DNA from: Myoxocephalus aenaeus
Taxonomy: Eukaryota; Chordata; Actinopteri; Perciformes; Cottidae
Direction: 5' to 3'
Assembly: GCA_038501785.1 (NCBI GenBank)
Contig: JBAMJR010000168.1
Coordinates: forward strand, 1,120,001 to 1,184,000
DNA: 64,000 bases
The notes under the pieces are model-generated. The model saw nothing but the letters and a program-made list of their open reading frames with translations. It made no database searches and was not told where the DNA came from. Of this stretch, positions 1 through 17,633 are shown piece by piece. A program made the position numbers and the translations under genes. Every line of letters starts with the position of its first letter. Positions within the stretch are counted from its first letter, which is position 1.

Positions 1-35
1 AAATACAACAGATTACAGTTGAAAAGGTATATCTG

Positions 36-60
36 TGTGTCTGTGTGTGTGTGTGTGTGT
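36..60 (+). repeat. (TG)n microsatellite
   Basis: A short, nearly pure TG dinucleotide run. Confidence 0.8.
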
Positions 61-103
61 TTTCTGGTTGAACCCACCTCCTATAAAAACCCGCTACAAA
101 AAG

Positions 104-196
104 ACTTGGTTAGTTAGGTTTAGGCAACAAAAGTACTTGATTAGGTTTAGGCAACACAAGTACTTGGTTATGTTTAGGAAACAAAAGTACTTGGTG
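104..196 (+). repeat. 27-bp tandem repeat, about 3.4 copies
   Basis: The unit starts ACTTGATTAGGTTTAGGC and ends ACACAAGT, with small variants between copies. It contains TTAGGTTTAGG but is not a telomere array. Confidence 0.75.
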
Positions 197-215
197 GGGG
201 TTAGGGTTCGGGTGA

Positions 216-4872
<4,657 letters not shown>

Positions 4873-5005
4873 CAAGCAGAGAGAAGGCAGACAGACATGA
4901 GTTTTCACTCTCGGCACATTAGTTAAGTCATCAATACTTGACCGGGGCATGAAGCTGCACAATATCTACACACTGTACACAAGTAAAAACACCCGTATAC
5001 ATCAG

Positions 5006-5006
<1 letters not shown>

Positions 5007-5100
<94 letters not shown>
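5007..5100 (+). repeat. (CA)n microsatellite, about 47 units
   Basis: A pure CA array 140 bp after the previous one, separated by unique sequence. Confidence 0.95.
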
Positions 5101-5102
<2 letters not shown>

Positions 5103-7122
5103 CCACGCTGTATTCTCTGGCCTGGCTGCGGACGGAGCAGTATAGATTGTTCAGCATTGATTTGCTCTACATTTGTTACAGATAACGGCTGCTGGGCTGA
5201 ACCACTGTCAAAACACGATCGCAGGCCATTAAAATGTACAGCGTTTTAACATCCATTTTTCACATGGGCCACTACGCTCCAGCATTCGAGAAACACTCTC
5301 ACTATCTTACCAAAACGCTTGCCGTCTCTGATGACCTAGGACTTTAATTATGTTTGGCTTCCTGCCCAAACAGCCCAAAATCTGAGAAACCTCCCATCAT
5401 GTGGCTCTAATTAGAAGACATAGCGCCTGTGGTCATTTCCCCAGCATGCTTCCAGTAGCAAGGTCACATATTTGTTATGATGTTGGGGTTCAGATGAAAA
5501 CCCTGTACATCAGCTTTGCCACCGTTAAAAAAACACGGTGGGAAATTCACATTGACAACCAGGCGTTTTTCCCCCCCCACAACATGGTGTGAATGCTGAA
5601 CTTTCAAGTTGAAAACTGTGAAAAAGCTGAAACTCAGTTCCCACATGGCATCAACTACGATGAGAGGGAAGACGTGTATTTGCTAAGAACAGAGTCAACT
5701 GCACTAGCAGTAAATGGAAAAGATGTGTGAAAGCGGAAATTCTGTGTTTGTCCTAGAAAGTAAATTGTTATTGTATTTTATGGAAATAAATATGTTTTTA
5801 TACCTGAGTCGTACTCTCACAAATCTGACCACTGCGATTATGGGTCTTTGGCTTTACGCTAACAACCTCTGTTGTAGAGATTTTGGTAACAAATACCCCC
5901 AAAACAACGTATACTGGGACGAGCAGCGAGAAACGTTACGATTTATTCACTTCAGGTTTCAGCAAATCATTTGAAATGTTTGTGTTTGAGCCCAACTGAA
6001 AAAATAAATAAAAAGTACCCCCCTGTATTAGCTACTCTAGCTAAAAGTGATTCATGTAAACTTGAAGATTTGGAGAATTATCACATTTGTACATGGCAAG
6101 TGCAACATGTATGTGGTCATGAGTTTGCGTTGCCCACAATCAGAATGCCTACGATTATGGATCTTAGACCCAGGTTGTAAAATAGTGGTATTTTCCTTTA
6201 ACTCAATTCAATTCATTCACGTATAAAAGTCCCAATGTTGACAATGACTACATTTTTGCTGCCTCTCTTGTGCCTCTGCTCTTTGCGGTGTCTTGTGATT
6301 GTTGTGTAAAGCCGAGTGTCCCTGTGACATCAGAGGGTCGAAACAAACCCACCAACATGTTGTTGAAGTAAAGAACTTGAGCATAGGTGCAGTATTTCTA
6401 TTCCTAAAGCTTCTAAAAGCAGTGCATGGGTCAGTGAGTGGGAGGATTGCCTTTTCTACACACTTCCTACACACATATGAACACGGACAGGAATAGAGAA
6501 ATTCTATTTTAAAAAGCAGAACCAACCAAAACCCCAAACAGAGGTTGCAGTGAAGTGCATTTTAGACACGTTTGCTTCTATTTGTTGAAATGAGCTCCAA
6601 AGTGCTGATTCCTCCTTATTGTTTATGCTCATCTCTCCCTTGAAAACCGAAGCCTCTTCCTGATCCAGTTATTATTCATCATACGTGTGACAGCACTTCC
6701 TGCCTCGTGCATAATGAATGCTCATAGCTCGGTCACACAGGTCTGCAGGACTCCTTCTGTCACACCTGGAGGGACTCCACTTCCTCCCTCGATGAACCTT
6801 CAGCATGTATTTGGATCCTAAAAAATCTTGGTGTTGATTTTTGTTTCTCCTCATCATCATAAAACACTCTTCCCCGAACCAACGTGGATCACACCAGGTG
6901 AGGTGTGGAGACTTTCTCACCTTTTTCCGTGTTCATAGATAGAGGAAGACATAATCAGTAAGCAGGTGACTGCTGGCTGGCTGAGGGGTGGATGTTGCTG
7001 CTATGGAAACGGCCCAAAGTTCAGGCCATGACAAACACAGTCAAGTGTTTGCGTGAGAGAGAGAGAGAGGATTTCATCGCCAGACAGTACCAATCATTTC
7101 AAAGTTATTATTGTTTTTATTG
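5101..7122. other. Unannotated non-coding stretch
   Basis: No coding exon or repeat boundary could be supported. Only short open frames without recognisable motifs are present. Confidence 0.45.
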
Positions 7123-7130
7123 GATTTAAG

Positions 7131-7580
7131 CAGTGGTGTATAAAGTACTTAAAAGTAAAGACACCTTACTTCTAAAAGTGAAAGTCACCTATTAGAATAC
7201 TACTTGAGTAAAAGTCTTAAAGTATCTGATATTTTCTGTACTTAAGTATCAAAAGTAATTTTCTGATATTAAATGTACTTAAGTATTGAAAGTAAAAGTA
7301 CAAGTACATGCTGTTAATAAAAAAGCAAATGGATCCAATTTTGAGAATTATTATCCAGGAGCAACAATGTTCAACATAATATACTTTTGCATCTACTATG
7401 AATTATCATAGTTCTCCAAAAAACAATATGACACTATGAAGGAGTTGTAACGTGCGTTATAAGTATGCTCATTCCGCCCCGGTCCGTGGGTCCCTTGGTA
7501 CCGGGCCGCACAGAAAGAATGAATAAAACAAAAATTAAAATCAAGGCAAAGTATTTCTACTTTGTTACTATACACCACTG
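7131..7580 (+). mobile_element. Non-autonomous hAT element, 450 bp, with 8-bp target duplication
   Basis: The left end is CAGTGGTGTATAAAGTACTT and the right end is ACTATACACCACTG, giving inverted termini CAGTGGTGTA/TACACCACTG. Directly outside, GATTTAAG occurs on both sides (7123-7130 and 7581-7588), the 8-bp duplication typical of hAT transposition. The interior is AT-rich (AAGTACTTAAAAGTA-type) with no transposase. Confidence 0.92.
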
Positions 7581-7964
7581 GATTTAAGACAATATTAGTG
7601 TATAAAAACATATTGAACGTTTTAGATTGGCCCAGTCAGACAGCGCTCTGCTCCGTCTGCTCTACGAGGGTCGTACTGTAACGGACTTCTTAAAGTGAGA
7701 AAGAAATGAAAAACTATGACCCCCCCAGCCAGTTCGGCTTGGAATGGATTGCCAGTTCGGGACTCTTTCCGAACCTCCCGAAGGCTGGTCCGCCCATGGC
7801 GACGGGGGTCGTAAAGTTCACGGTCGGAGCCGCGAGCCATTTCACCTTCAGCCAGCAATGAGTAGAGGATCTTCCAACACGAGCTGCTGGCTCTGACCCG
7901 CAGAGTTGAATGACCCAGACGGAACCCATCCGTTGAGGAGTGTAAAAACCATCGACTGTATATC

Positions 7965-8305
7965 AGAAGAAGACGATTTCCCCCGTTGGTTTGTTTACTG
8001 ACGCTTTGAAGCCTTGAGTTTGTCGAGTTTGCCGTCGCCATCTTGGATTACGGTCGCCGCCATGTTGTTTTCTTTGCAGCCGATGAATGGAAGTTACCAT
8101 ATTTGGAATGCGGTGTGATGCAGATACACCGCATTCATCTCTGGTAGTAATCACCTTGTACCCCTGCCCTAAAGCATCCCTGCTTTATGGTCTATTTGAC
8201 ACTAAATGGTACATTATTTACAAAATGAACATCATGAGTAATACATCAATTAATTGCAACCAGAGGAGTCGCCCCCTGCTGCTCAGTGAAGAGAATGTAA
8301 GTCTT
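7965..8305 (+). repeat. Dispersed repeat (CGCCATCTTGGATTA ... GAGTCGCCCCCTG family), copy 1
   Basis: Shares ordered blocks with 45385-45780: GTCGCCATCTTGGATTA, GGAAGTTACCATATTTGGAA, and GGAGTCGCCCCCTGCTG followed by AGAGAATGTA. It has no coding capacity. The GTCGCCCCCTG end is also the seed of the 73-bp minisatellite near 17.6-18.1 kb, in reverse orientation. Confidence 0.75.
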
Positions 8306-8763
8306 AAACGTATTTTTCGGTCTCTGCTCGAAAATGTCATACCCAAACAAAAAAATGTATATCTCTGCAACCACTAGGGCTATTTGAATAATTATCATAA
8401 AAGAGTATAATGTGAGTTGTGTGTTCAGATGTGCAAATATCAGTCTATATGTTACTGGTTATGAGTAAATGAAGAAGTGAATTATACAGTTTTTATAGCA
8501 ATATCTGCCATATGGGCTCCACAGTTTTCAACACTTCAGACACTTCCACATTGGCTTCACTCTGCAGAACCGAAAGTTGAAACATGAACGGTTCAATGTT
8601 AAACCCTGGCATACTAGACAGTTGGTAATTAATGGGAAACCCTGAAATAGTCAGAGATTAGTTTTTCCTTTCCTATCAAGCAGCAAAACAGGTTGTTGCG
8701 TGTTTGAGTTCCTTTGCCCGTCCTGCGATGTGACTATTGCGTGTCTGATATATCGTGCAGCCC

Positions 8764-8794
8764 TACTCCATACTCCATACTCCATACTCCATAC
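8764..8794 (+). repeat. 8-bp tandem repeat (CTCCATAC), about four copies
   Basis: TACTCCATACTCCATACTCC and onward is a short perfect array. Confidence 0.8.
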
Positions 8795-9539
8795 TTGTAA
8801 GCCCTTGAGCTGTGTATCAAATAATATATAAATACCCTGACGGCTGCAGATTCATGACTATGTCGTCGCCAAGGTGACCAGCTTTATTGAATATTACAGG
8901 TTAGCTGCTGGCTGAGCTACAGATTAATGTAGATATTATCTCTTCTTGAGCAGGTTCCTCTTATTCTGCTATTCACACTATTCAGAGTGATGACCCTGAC
9001 ATTTCTTTCTTAGCAGTTAAAAATACATTATGTAATACACAGACACTGCTAAAGCGATGCTGATGTGGTATGACTGCAGACAGAAGAGCTGCTCCCTTTA
9101 CACAAGTAAATAAAGTCTATAAGGAAAAGACGCACAGCAAAGACACAAAGCTTAGATTTAAGGTCCGTCTGTATTTTGTGTAGCATGTTCAACTCTACTG
9201 AGACTGTTAATTCACTAAAGCTGTTGTGTTTTTATAGGCTTGCTTTATGTCCAATACTAATTCCCCTGCAGGATCAATAAAGTCATCTTGAATTATGAAT
9301 CTTGGGAAGCTCTGTTATCCTTGCTTTCATTTGGAAGTTACCGAGATGTTAAGAGCAAAGGACGTGGCAGGGAAAAGCAGTGGCCTGGAAGTCCCCAGAC
9401 TTATTTAGGCTGCAATTAAGAAATAAATGGTCTTATTTAGACAGTAATGCGTAATATTCGACATGGAAGGTCTTCAGTAAGTGGTTATTATAACGGATAC
9501 ATTAATGTTTCTATTTTACCCAGCGTAGCTTTTCCAGCC

Positions 9540-10052
9540 TTTCCAGGAAACCCAATCATCTCACGCGACGCTGCTTAGCCAATCAGATCAGTGCATTCCG
9601 ACAAGCATTGCGACTCAAGTCAGTGAGCGAGATACATTCGAGGGCCGAGGGATAATCGGTCATTGAAATAAGTGAGTGGGAGAAAAGTCATTTCACATGG
9701 CGTGCTCTAAAAAAAAAGAAGGAAAAAGTGAACGCCGCGTTGCAAAAAGTTTGCTTTTCCGAAAGATTCCCCTCACGCTGAGTCAGCCAATCAGCGTTGA
9801 GAAGCTCCGCCCCTTATCACTCGTCCTGCTGTTGCTGAATCAAACTGCTGCTGGTCCTGAAGTAGCTCTTCAGGACACACGCTCTTCATTCAGACGCTGT
9901 TGTGGGACTACGGATAATATTATGAACCCAGACACCATGGAGTTTGATGTCCCCACGTATGTGGAGTTTACACAAGGAGTATAGTGGTTATTTCAATGGT
10001 AGATGGCGAAAATTCTCAACACTTTTGGTGTGAACGCAGCATAAATCTGCAT
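9540..10052 (+). mobile_element. Degenerate dispersed element related to the 39.0-kb element
   Basis: Shared with 39230-39470 in the same order are AGCCAATCAGCGTTGAGAAG, CTCCGCCC, GACTACGGATAATATTATGA, CACCATGGAGTTTGATGT and GTGGAGTTTACACAA. The right end, TTTGGTGTGAACGCAGC, is the inverse of the GTGTTCACACC motif at 39014, suggesting terminal inverted repeats. A short open frame here is a remnant. Harbinger-like origin is possible but not shown. Confidence 0.6.
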
Positions 10053-10226
10053 TCTGGATCCACTCAGCCTCACAAACACGTTGAATCCACCACACAGGAG
10101 GCCGGAAATAGAAAGAGCACGAGGAGGAAGTTAAACAAAAATCTGATTAGCGGCCTGCCTCCGATGTCATCATTAACCTCAGCATCTCGCTAATTAACCA
10201 TACGCTGCTGCAGCCTCTCATCCTCC

Positions 10227-10228
<2 letters not shown>

Positions 10229-10308
<80 letters not shown>
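10229..10308 (+). repeat. (CA)n microsatellite
   Basis: A pure CA array of about 40 units. Confidence 0.95.
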
Positions 10309-10309
<1 letters not shown>

Positions 10310-10831
10310 CTGCCGAGGTCAGAACACGGCCTGCAGTGCAGGTAATGAGAGAGCGTGTGAGGTCCTCGTTTGGTTGAGTCTCACTCCCCCTGTTATCAGT
10401 GTGCGGCCGGCTCTTTGGAAAGCATCGACCACATCTGTCGCACACGCGGCTCCACCCAAAGCACCGCCTCCCGACCTCACACCAGTAGATTAGGGCCTCG
10501 GGGAGGCCGAGCAGGAGGGAGGGAGGGCAGCTCTGGGCAGACGGAGCGGCAGCACAACCACAGAGCAGAAGGGTTTCGGCTGCACAAGAGACCAGGCAAG
10601 TATCAGTGCGTGTGGTCAAAGGCTCGTCCGATGTGGGTGTGGAGAGGGCGGGTGACTGACAGCACACACACACCCACTCAACACCGATTCCAAATATAAA
10701 CCTCAGACTGGAAAGATCAAGTCAAACAAAACCCAAATCACACAGCAGAGGTAAAGACGAGAGCAGCAATGGAAACATAATCTCTCCGTGTTCACAGTCA
10801 GTTCACACTGACCTGCTAACAGCAGCAGGCA

Positions 10832-10833
10832 GC

Positions 10834-10867
<34 letters not shown>
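10832..10867 (+). repeat. (CA)n microsatellite
   Basis: A pure CA array of about 18 units. Confidence 0.9.
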
Positions 10868-10869
<2 letters not shown>

Positions 10870-11313
10870 CGCGCTCTATCCGCCGCACAGCTGTCCAGCC
10901 CTAAATGTAGGTTCAGAGAGATGCAAACATTTCAACCAGATGAGTTTAATCCAGAGTAAATGTCGTTCAGCCAATCTCATTCAGATGGATTAGAAAGAGG
11001 AACCGTTCCCTTTTCCAAAAGCCTCCAAAGGCTGTTGATGCTATAATCTTTGGGCCGTTCAGTTAAGCACAATAAAGTAGTCACTTCCCAAAGCCGGTGG
11101 TTAAAGATGAGCATCTCTCAGGGTGAGCGCTGCAGACATAAAGACACACAACACTCGGGGCGACGCTTTGAGTCGCGTCGCTCTGAGGACAGCGAGCGGT
11201 TCAGCCGATGGTCACAGCCCACATCTGCTCCACACGCTGCTCCTCAATTGGATTTGAAAGGATAACGATGGAAGAATTAATAATCCAGGCTGAAGAGGAC
11301 GGACAGCGCGCGC

Positions 11314-11341
11314 GTGTGTGTGTGTGTGTGTGTGTGTGTGA
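11314..11341 (+). repeat. (TG)n microsatellite
   Basis: A TG array of about 14 units preceded by CGCGCGCG, an alternating purine-pyrimidine run of about 36 bp with Z-DNA potential. Confidence 0.85.
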
Positions 11342-11549
11342 GTAATTGTGTGCTATTGTGTATGATGAATTAGATGATGTATATAATCCTCTACATGTCA
11401 CAGAGCACAAGTGAGGTTAGTGTGTAACCATTGTGTGCGTCGTCTGTACATGTCAGACACACAGGTGACAGCTGACCCCATCTGCCCTCAACTCAACTGT
11501 TACGATGGCCGTATAGACACCAATATAGATGGATTACTGAAGGGGTCTA

Positions 11550-11762
11550 CCGGGCACAGGCCCAGGGGCCCAAAGTGTCAGAGCCCCTCCCGGCCTTCAC
11601 CTACAAAAACTCCCAAAGAGAAGACGTACCAACCAGGAAGAGAGTCAAAACGACCACAAAGAAACATAAACAACTACAACAAAAAGAGACTTAACAGCTG
11701 TGAAGTGTGAGTCTTCCTCCTATGATGGAAAGGCAGTGCCCAGGGGCCCGTTGTCTCATAAT
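11550..11762 (+). repeat. Dispersed repeat (CCTTCACCTACAAAA ... ACAAAAAGAGAC family), short copy
   Basis: Carries the head CGGCCTTCACCTACAAAA, ACCAGGAAGAGAGTCAAAAC, a brief AACTACAACAAAAAGAGAC run, and the tail GTGCCCAGGGGCCCGTTGTC. The same head and tail flank the 21-bp array at 34.6-35.75 kb. This shows the state of the family before expansion. Confidence 0.75.
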
Positions 11763-11954
11763 GTCTATGATAGAGGTGCTGCTAGAGTGTTCACACGTCC
11801 TGCGTGGTGAGACTTCTCTCCTCTCTGAGAGTCGTGTTGCAGCCATGTTTCCTTCTGCAAAGACAAGCTGCAGAGTGAGACCCGGGAGAGATGAAGCTTC
11901 TTTTTTTTACTTGATACTGTACTATCAGGGATTTGGGAGTGGACTATTTCTATT

Positions 11955-12440
11955 TTATTGTATTTAAACCTTTATTTAAACAGGAGAGTCCCATTGAGAT
12001 TAAGAATCTCTTTTTGGAGGGAGACCTGGCCAAGACAGGCAGCAGCATAAAAACACATAGTTACAGACAGAAAACACAGAACAAGTTAAAAGAAACTAAA
12101 AGCTAAGAGACAGAGACGTAACAGAGGTTCCATTTTTGGGAACCTGCCTCTATTTCTTTCATTCTAGATGTAAAAGCAGTCAGTGGTATCAGTTCTCTGA
12201 GCTTTAAATCATTCTGCAACATATTCCATGATGAGGGGGCAGAGGACACAAAAGCCCTTTTTCACATTTCCGTTCTGGCGTTTGGGTTGGTGAGCATAAA
12301 GAAGTCCTGAGGACACAAAGAGTATTGTCCCACACTTCTCTGCATGATGGACACACAGGGAGTTTGGGAGCAGACTGAGGATTGCCTCATAAATAAAGGA
12401 GTACCAATGACATTCTGATTGTGGAGAAATCATTTCAAAG
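11955..12440 (-). mobile_element. Non-LTR retrotransposon 3' end, minus strand (decayed ORF2 C-terminus)
   Basis: On the minus strand the translation includes FFMLTNPNARTEM, KRAFVSSAPSSWN and LKLRELIPLTAF with stops and shifts between. This pattern (an R-S-x-D-x-F block, then APSxWN, then LKL) is typical of the C-terminal end of ORF2 in fish LINEs. No intact reverse transcriptase is present. Confidence 0.7.
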
Positions 12441-13590
12441 GATGAGGGGATGATGTTTTTTCAGAAGGCAACATTTTCTTTAATGATCTACACAGGCATG
12501 TCTATATTTCCTTTATATACACTGAATTCATTGCAGAAGCAGCTGCATACCTGGTCATTTTGGGGATTATGGTTTATTTAAAGCTGTACACCAACCAATG
12601 ACTTCACTTCCTTGATGGGTCAAATGTGTGGAGAAGCTGAGGAGCCAGTGGAGCGAAAAGAAGTGATGGCCTTTCATCGTCACCTCATCACGACGGTTCA
12701 GGACAGTTTGTCAAACTGCAGCTTCCACGTGTGCACAAGACGACACGCGTGTGTGGAGTCATCATGTTATTGTTGCTCTGCATGTATTATTCACTGGAGC
12801 GATGACGTGAGACGCATCGGCACCAGGTGCCACCCGGCAAACTCAATTACCTTTCCTCAGTGGTCCCCAGACCCAGCAGGTGGGCCGCTTTACTTTCTCA
12901 ACCGCCTACAGTCCACATGAGCATGATGGTCTATTCAAATAACAGCAAGTTGCTTATGAGCAGAAATAAAGTAAAGCCGCTAGTGGAGACGTTCCATTTC
13001 ATTTGGTTTCTAAGTGGCGATTAATGAATGAATTCACTCAATGATATGTAAACAGAAACAGGCGAGATCCCGTCTGCATGTAAATGAGCTACAGTAGAAA
13101 GACATGGAGCACGCTGCTCTGCTTGTAGAACGCAGTGGCCCAGGGTCAGCTTCAGAGCTTTGAGAGAACCGCCATCCTTCCCTTCATGGTCTAGGTCTCA
13201 CGAGAACAAAGCCCTCTCTGCGCCAGAGCGCCGCTCCACTTCGGACAACGCGCCACCAAAAAGCAATCCAGTGTCAGCGTTCATCCGTCCACGCTGGCAG
13301 CTTCCTGTGCTTCATGCTGCCAGCGTGGCTGGATGCAAGGGAACAGATGGAGGAGGAGGAGAAGACGCGGGGATGGCCGACATACAAGAGTGGAGGAGGA
13401 GGAGGAGGAGGAGGAGGAAGAGGAGGAGGATGATAAATGTAAAGGACATGCGCCCACATGAAAGGATGGAGCCATACAGCCTGAGTAGAAATGAAAGAGA
13501 GAAGGGCAGTGAAGAGGGTGGAGGAGAGACGGGTCTCTAATCAGCTTTAAAAGGTCTAATTACACATGTTGTAATCATACAGTCCATCTA
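12441..13590. other. Unannotated stretch with a GGA-rich patch
   Basis: No gene recognised. Bases 13350-13430 hold an irregular (GGA)n purine run that makes a spurious Arg-rich frame on one strand and a Ser/Pro-rich one on the other. Confidence 0.5.
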
Positions 13591-13591
13591 T

Positions 13592-13600
13592 ATCTATATG

Positions 13601-13671
<71 letters not shown>
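13592..13671 (+). repeat. (TA)n microsatellite
   Basis: A TATATG run passes into pure TA for about 55 bp; a self-complementary, cruciform-prone sequence. Confidence 0.92.
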
Positions 13672-13675
<4 letters not shown>

Positions 13676-14609
13676 CTAAACACATGCTGTCTGTTAAACA
13701 CGGCCTGTATTCCGGTCCAGGGTGGGTTCACTCCCTGAGGTCCATCTTATTAAAGGGACGTCCGTTATTCATATTCATATTCTTTCATCAGGTGTTCATA
13801 TCATGCTGTAGCTTCCCAGCGATGTTCCTCATTAATTCAGACAATCATTTGAAAATTTTGGTTGAAGTACTTTTTTTTTTACGTCAAATTGCTATTTTAA
13901 GTCCAGAAGTCACACAACCACACAGGCATGTTTTTGTCGATGGAGGCTGGTGGCTTTCAAGATATAACGGCTTCATATATTCTTTCCCATCGGAAAGGGT
14001 CTGATGGCATGTATTGATTATAATGCATCACAATATCATAAGTTAATGTTACTGTTTATTGTTTGCTTTAAGTAAAACACATATTTTACATTTTGTGTTG
14101 TTTTTGTGTTGATTTAATGATATTGTTTCACTTAACTTAGAGCAAAAAAAGATAAATTAGTGTAACATTACAATGCCTTATTACAGCGACCATAATAGGT
14201 TTTAAAAATATGCACTAGGGAAATTATAAAACACTCTTATCCTTCCAAAAAGAATAAAGTCAATGAGTGACAAGTGGTTATGAAGTATTACACTTGACCC
14301 AAGTCATTATGAAATGCTTTGCAATGTGTTATTGTTATCGAACATAATTCATGTTTATGTGAGTGTTTGGAACATAACTATATATGAGCAGATTATAAGT
14401 ATGCTTGTAATGCATTGTAGACACGGAAAGTGTCAAAGAATTTTTTTTTATTAAGGAAGGCATTTTTTACTTTATGTTAATTCATTGTCAGTTATTAATG
14501 TTTTATTATGGGTTGCTTTAACTATGTTTTTATTTGTTGTACCATATATTGGCTCTGTGGATTCTTCTCTGAGATTCTTTTGAAAGAAAAGTGTGTTTAA
14601 AATTAAATG

Positions 14610-14652
<43 letters not shown>

Positions 14653-16200
14653 AGAAAGTGTCGCCAGAATTGTCTTTCTTTTGATCGAAGGGAAATAAAT
14701 GTCACATTACTGTTAGCGACCGCCAACACATAAAGGGACACGTTAGTCTTCAACAGGCTGACATGGAGCTGCCAGCGTGGACAAACATATGTTTTAATTG
14801 ATCAAATGATCATTAACACTATTGGTATCATCCATCCTATTGAGAAAGAGCTTTAATAGGGACGCCATGTTTTCCTCTCATGGTTTTGAATGAACAGCCC
14901 TTCATGGTTTGCAGTGGCTGATTGAAAAGACAGCCGGCCTCCACTTGTCGTCACATCGACCTTCTCATCTCTGCTGGAGGCTGAAAGTGGATCCCATCCA
15001 CCTTTTGTGTTGTCACCTTTGGACCCGGCCTCTTGTGGGACCGTGGCTCTGAGCAGGAAACCCCAGACCTCCCATGCTGCCAGCGGCGCTGACAATGTCC
15101 CCATGTGAGGGCAGCCAGCGGAGGAGGGGAAACGAGAGAGACGCCCTGGAGAGTGACGCCTCACACAGAGAGAGGGAAAAGATCTTTGTATCCCTGATGA
15201 AGAGGCAGAGGAGTGGCTCGTCGAAGAGCTCCACTATCTCTACTGAGAGGTTTGACAATGCGAGGGAAGAGGTCCCTAACGAGTCCCCGAGGAGCTTTAG
15301 GAGTCCTTGAGGGGTTCAGATGCGTCCCCAGCATCGTTTTAACTTTACTGAAAGGCAAATCCCCAAGTATGAACCCAATTAGATCAATTAGAAACATTGA
15401 GAACTCTCCATATGACAACTGTTTCGATCCCCTGTTCATCCAGCGCTAGCGTTTGGTTTTTGACCTCATGACATTTCACGGTGAGCATTCTATTTGCTAA
15501 ACATCAGCATGTTAGCGTCACCATCGTTAGCATGTTAGCATGCCGATGTTGGCATTTAGCTCAAAGCACCGCCGTGCCGGACTTAGCCCCCATGGTTTGC
15601 ATCGGATCGTCAACTTGTCTCAAGGTTTTCAACCGACTGCAGCAAAAGAGGAGAAAGAGGCGGAGCCAAAGCCAGATTTACACATTTAGAATCCAAATGT
15701 TCCCTAAAAGTCATCGCTTGTTGGCAATAAACCATGTTAAAAGTTCATTTCCAGGTTTATACGGATGTTTGGGGTTTCTACTGTAATATGTTTACCTGCT
15801 TACATTTGTAATGTTCAAAAAACCAGTTTTAGTGCATTTCAACCTAAATTGCATTGCTGGGCAACCGCTTGGGTCAGCTGATGTCATTCACATTTCTGCA
15901 GGCGGAAATAAACTGGGATACATTAGAGCGTTTACAACTGAGAAAAGGTCAGCGTATTGTGTAGCTGTGACATCACAGAAACCCTGACGGCTCGTTTAAA
16001 GGGACAGCGTCTGAATACAGATGTGTTTCTACACGAGCGTTTTAAGACACAGTCACAGTATTTATGTAGCACTTAGACCGGCTTTACAATTACAAATATA
16101 TAACATCTCACACCTTCCAATGTGGCCCAGGTTCAACCTGTTGATGTTGAAAAACAGTGAAATCCTCCACCAATGGTGTAAGTACCTTCTGGGCTCATCA
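13672..16200. other. Unannotated stretch with an (ATT)n microsatellite at 14611-14651
   Basis: Apart from the ATT trinucleotide array I see no feature. Overlapping frames near 14.85-15.45 kb on both strands have no family resemblance. Confidence 0.5.
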
Positions 16201-16201
16201 A

Positions 16202-16275
16202 ATACATTACATTTCATTTAGCTGACGCTTTTATCTAAAGCGACTGACAATAAGTGCATTCAACCATGAGGACAA
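16202..16275 (+). repeat. Dispersed fish repeat fragment (CATTTAGCTGACGCTTTTATC type)
   Basis: The string CATTTCATTTAGCTGACGCT followed by TTTATCTAAAGCGACTGACA and AATAAGTGCATTCAACC is a motif I recall as very common in teleost genomes. Only a fragment is present. Confidence 0.6.
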
Positions 16276-16784
16276 ACTCAGAACAACAAGAATCAAGAAA
16301 GTACAATTTCTTCAATAAAGTTAAACCACAAAGTGCTATCAGTAAGAGACATCTAAGTGCTACTATGGTGCTACCGTAGTAGAAAAAGATGTGTTTTTAT
16401 ACACGTAGATGAAGGCTGAATTGAACATTTATAATATAAAGAACCGTTTATGCATCCAGTGCCGTACGCGGTCAGGTACCAACACGTCCTCCTGATGTCT
16501 CCGCTGCACACGAGCAGTGAAACCAGATCCTGCTCTCAGGTGTCACTTGACTCCCGGACCGGTCGGAGGGCCCCACCTGGCCGGCTCCACTCACCCACCT
16601 GCCGGCTCCGCCACCACTGGAAACCCAGACCTGCTGGCCTCCTGGGGCCCGTTGGTTGAGCAGGGGGACAGAGAGGAGGGACGGGCGATCTTTCCCACCA
16701 CAGAAAGTGAAAGTTAACGGCAACTTCCAGGTGCGATTTTGTAACCGGAGTCAAATCAATCCATCAATCAATACTCATCTCAGC

Positions 16785-17288
16785 ATATGAGCCAGCTCGC
16801 AGCCTTGGAACCTCCTGGCCCTCCTGGCCCTCCTGGCCCTCCTGGCCCTCCTGGCCCTCCTGGCCCTCCTGGCCGTTCCAAAGTCGAGGCTTAAATCAAA
16901 GGGTGGCCGTGATTTTTCCATCAGGGCGCCTCGACTTTGGAACGACCTACCGGAGGAGATAAGGCTGGCAGAATCAATAACTTCTTTGAAATCACTTCTT
17001 AAAACCCATTTTTATAGAATTGTTTTAAGTGATGTCGTCATTTTATGTCCTTTTATGATCTATTATGCAGTTCTTTTGTTCCCCTGTTATTGTTTGTATA
17101 TTTTATTTATTTGTTTGTTTTCTACTCCATTTGCTCTTTTTGGTTATTAGTTTGGTTTTGTTGTATTCGTTGCCTTTAAGGTCCTTTTTGTTTACCGGTA
17201 TTTAAGTTTTGTCTATGCTTTGCTTCTCTGTAGAGCACTTTGTAAACTTTGTTTTTAAAGGTGCTATATAAATAAAGTCATTATTATT
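16785..17288 (+). mobile_element. L2-type LINE 3' end
   Basis: A frame starting near 16925 reads APRLWNDLPEEIRLAES and then SFKSLLKTHFYR, the usual C-terminus of fish L2-like ORF2. It is followed by a 3' UTR ending GGTGCTATATAAATAAAGTC and an ATTATT tail. The 5' part is truncated and frameshifted. Confidence 0.82.
16809..16872 (+). repeat. 9-bp tandem repeat (CCTCCTGGC) inside the L2 fragment
   Basis: Seven copies of a CCTCCTGGC unit lie within the L2 coding region and would read Pro-Gly-Pro. It appears to be an expansion within the LINE. Confidence 0.85.
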
Positions 17289-17633
17289 CATCAAATAGAG
17301 AGACGCCATGCAGGGCGCACTCAGAAGGTTAGTCTCAGGATTATGTTTAAAGACGTGGACATATTGCGAAGCCTTCTGCTGCTTTGGAAGGCTGGTCCAA
17401 AGCCAAGAAGCATCCAAATAACTCAGCCAACGTGGCGTATTAGCAGAAGGAAGAGGATTACTCTAACACAGAGATAATTGGGGAAATGTGAGAAGACTTA
17501 AGCTACTGATCCAGATCTAAATCCACGGGGAGAGGAGCTAAACTCACCATGGACGTCTCCGTCCACTTCAGATCCTCAGGGAACCTGACATGATGTCAGC
17601 AATGTAACCTTTCACATAACTGCCTGTCTAATT

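Noticed and set aside
104..210. Telomere-like TTAGGTTTAGG and GGTTAGGGTT
   Set aside because: Units are 27 bp and diverged, not TTAGGG arrays.
10370..10699. 109-codon plus-strand and 151-codon minus-strand frames near a CA array
   Set aside because: Both are open over the same GC-rich stretch, include microsatellite codons and show no domain.
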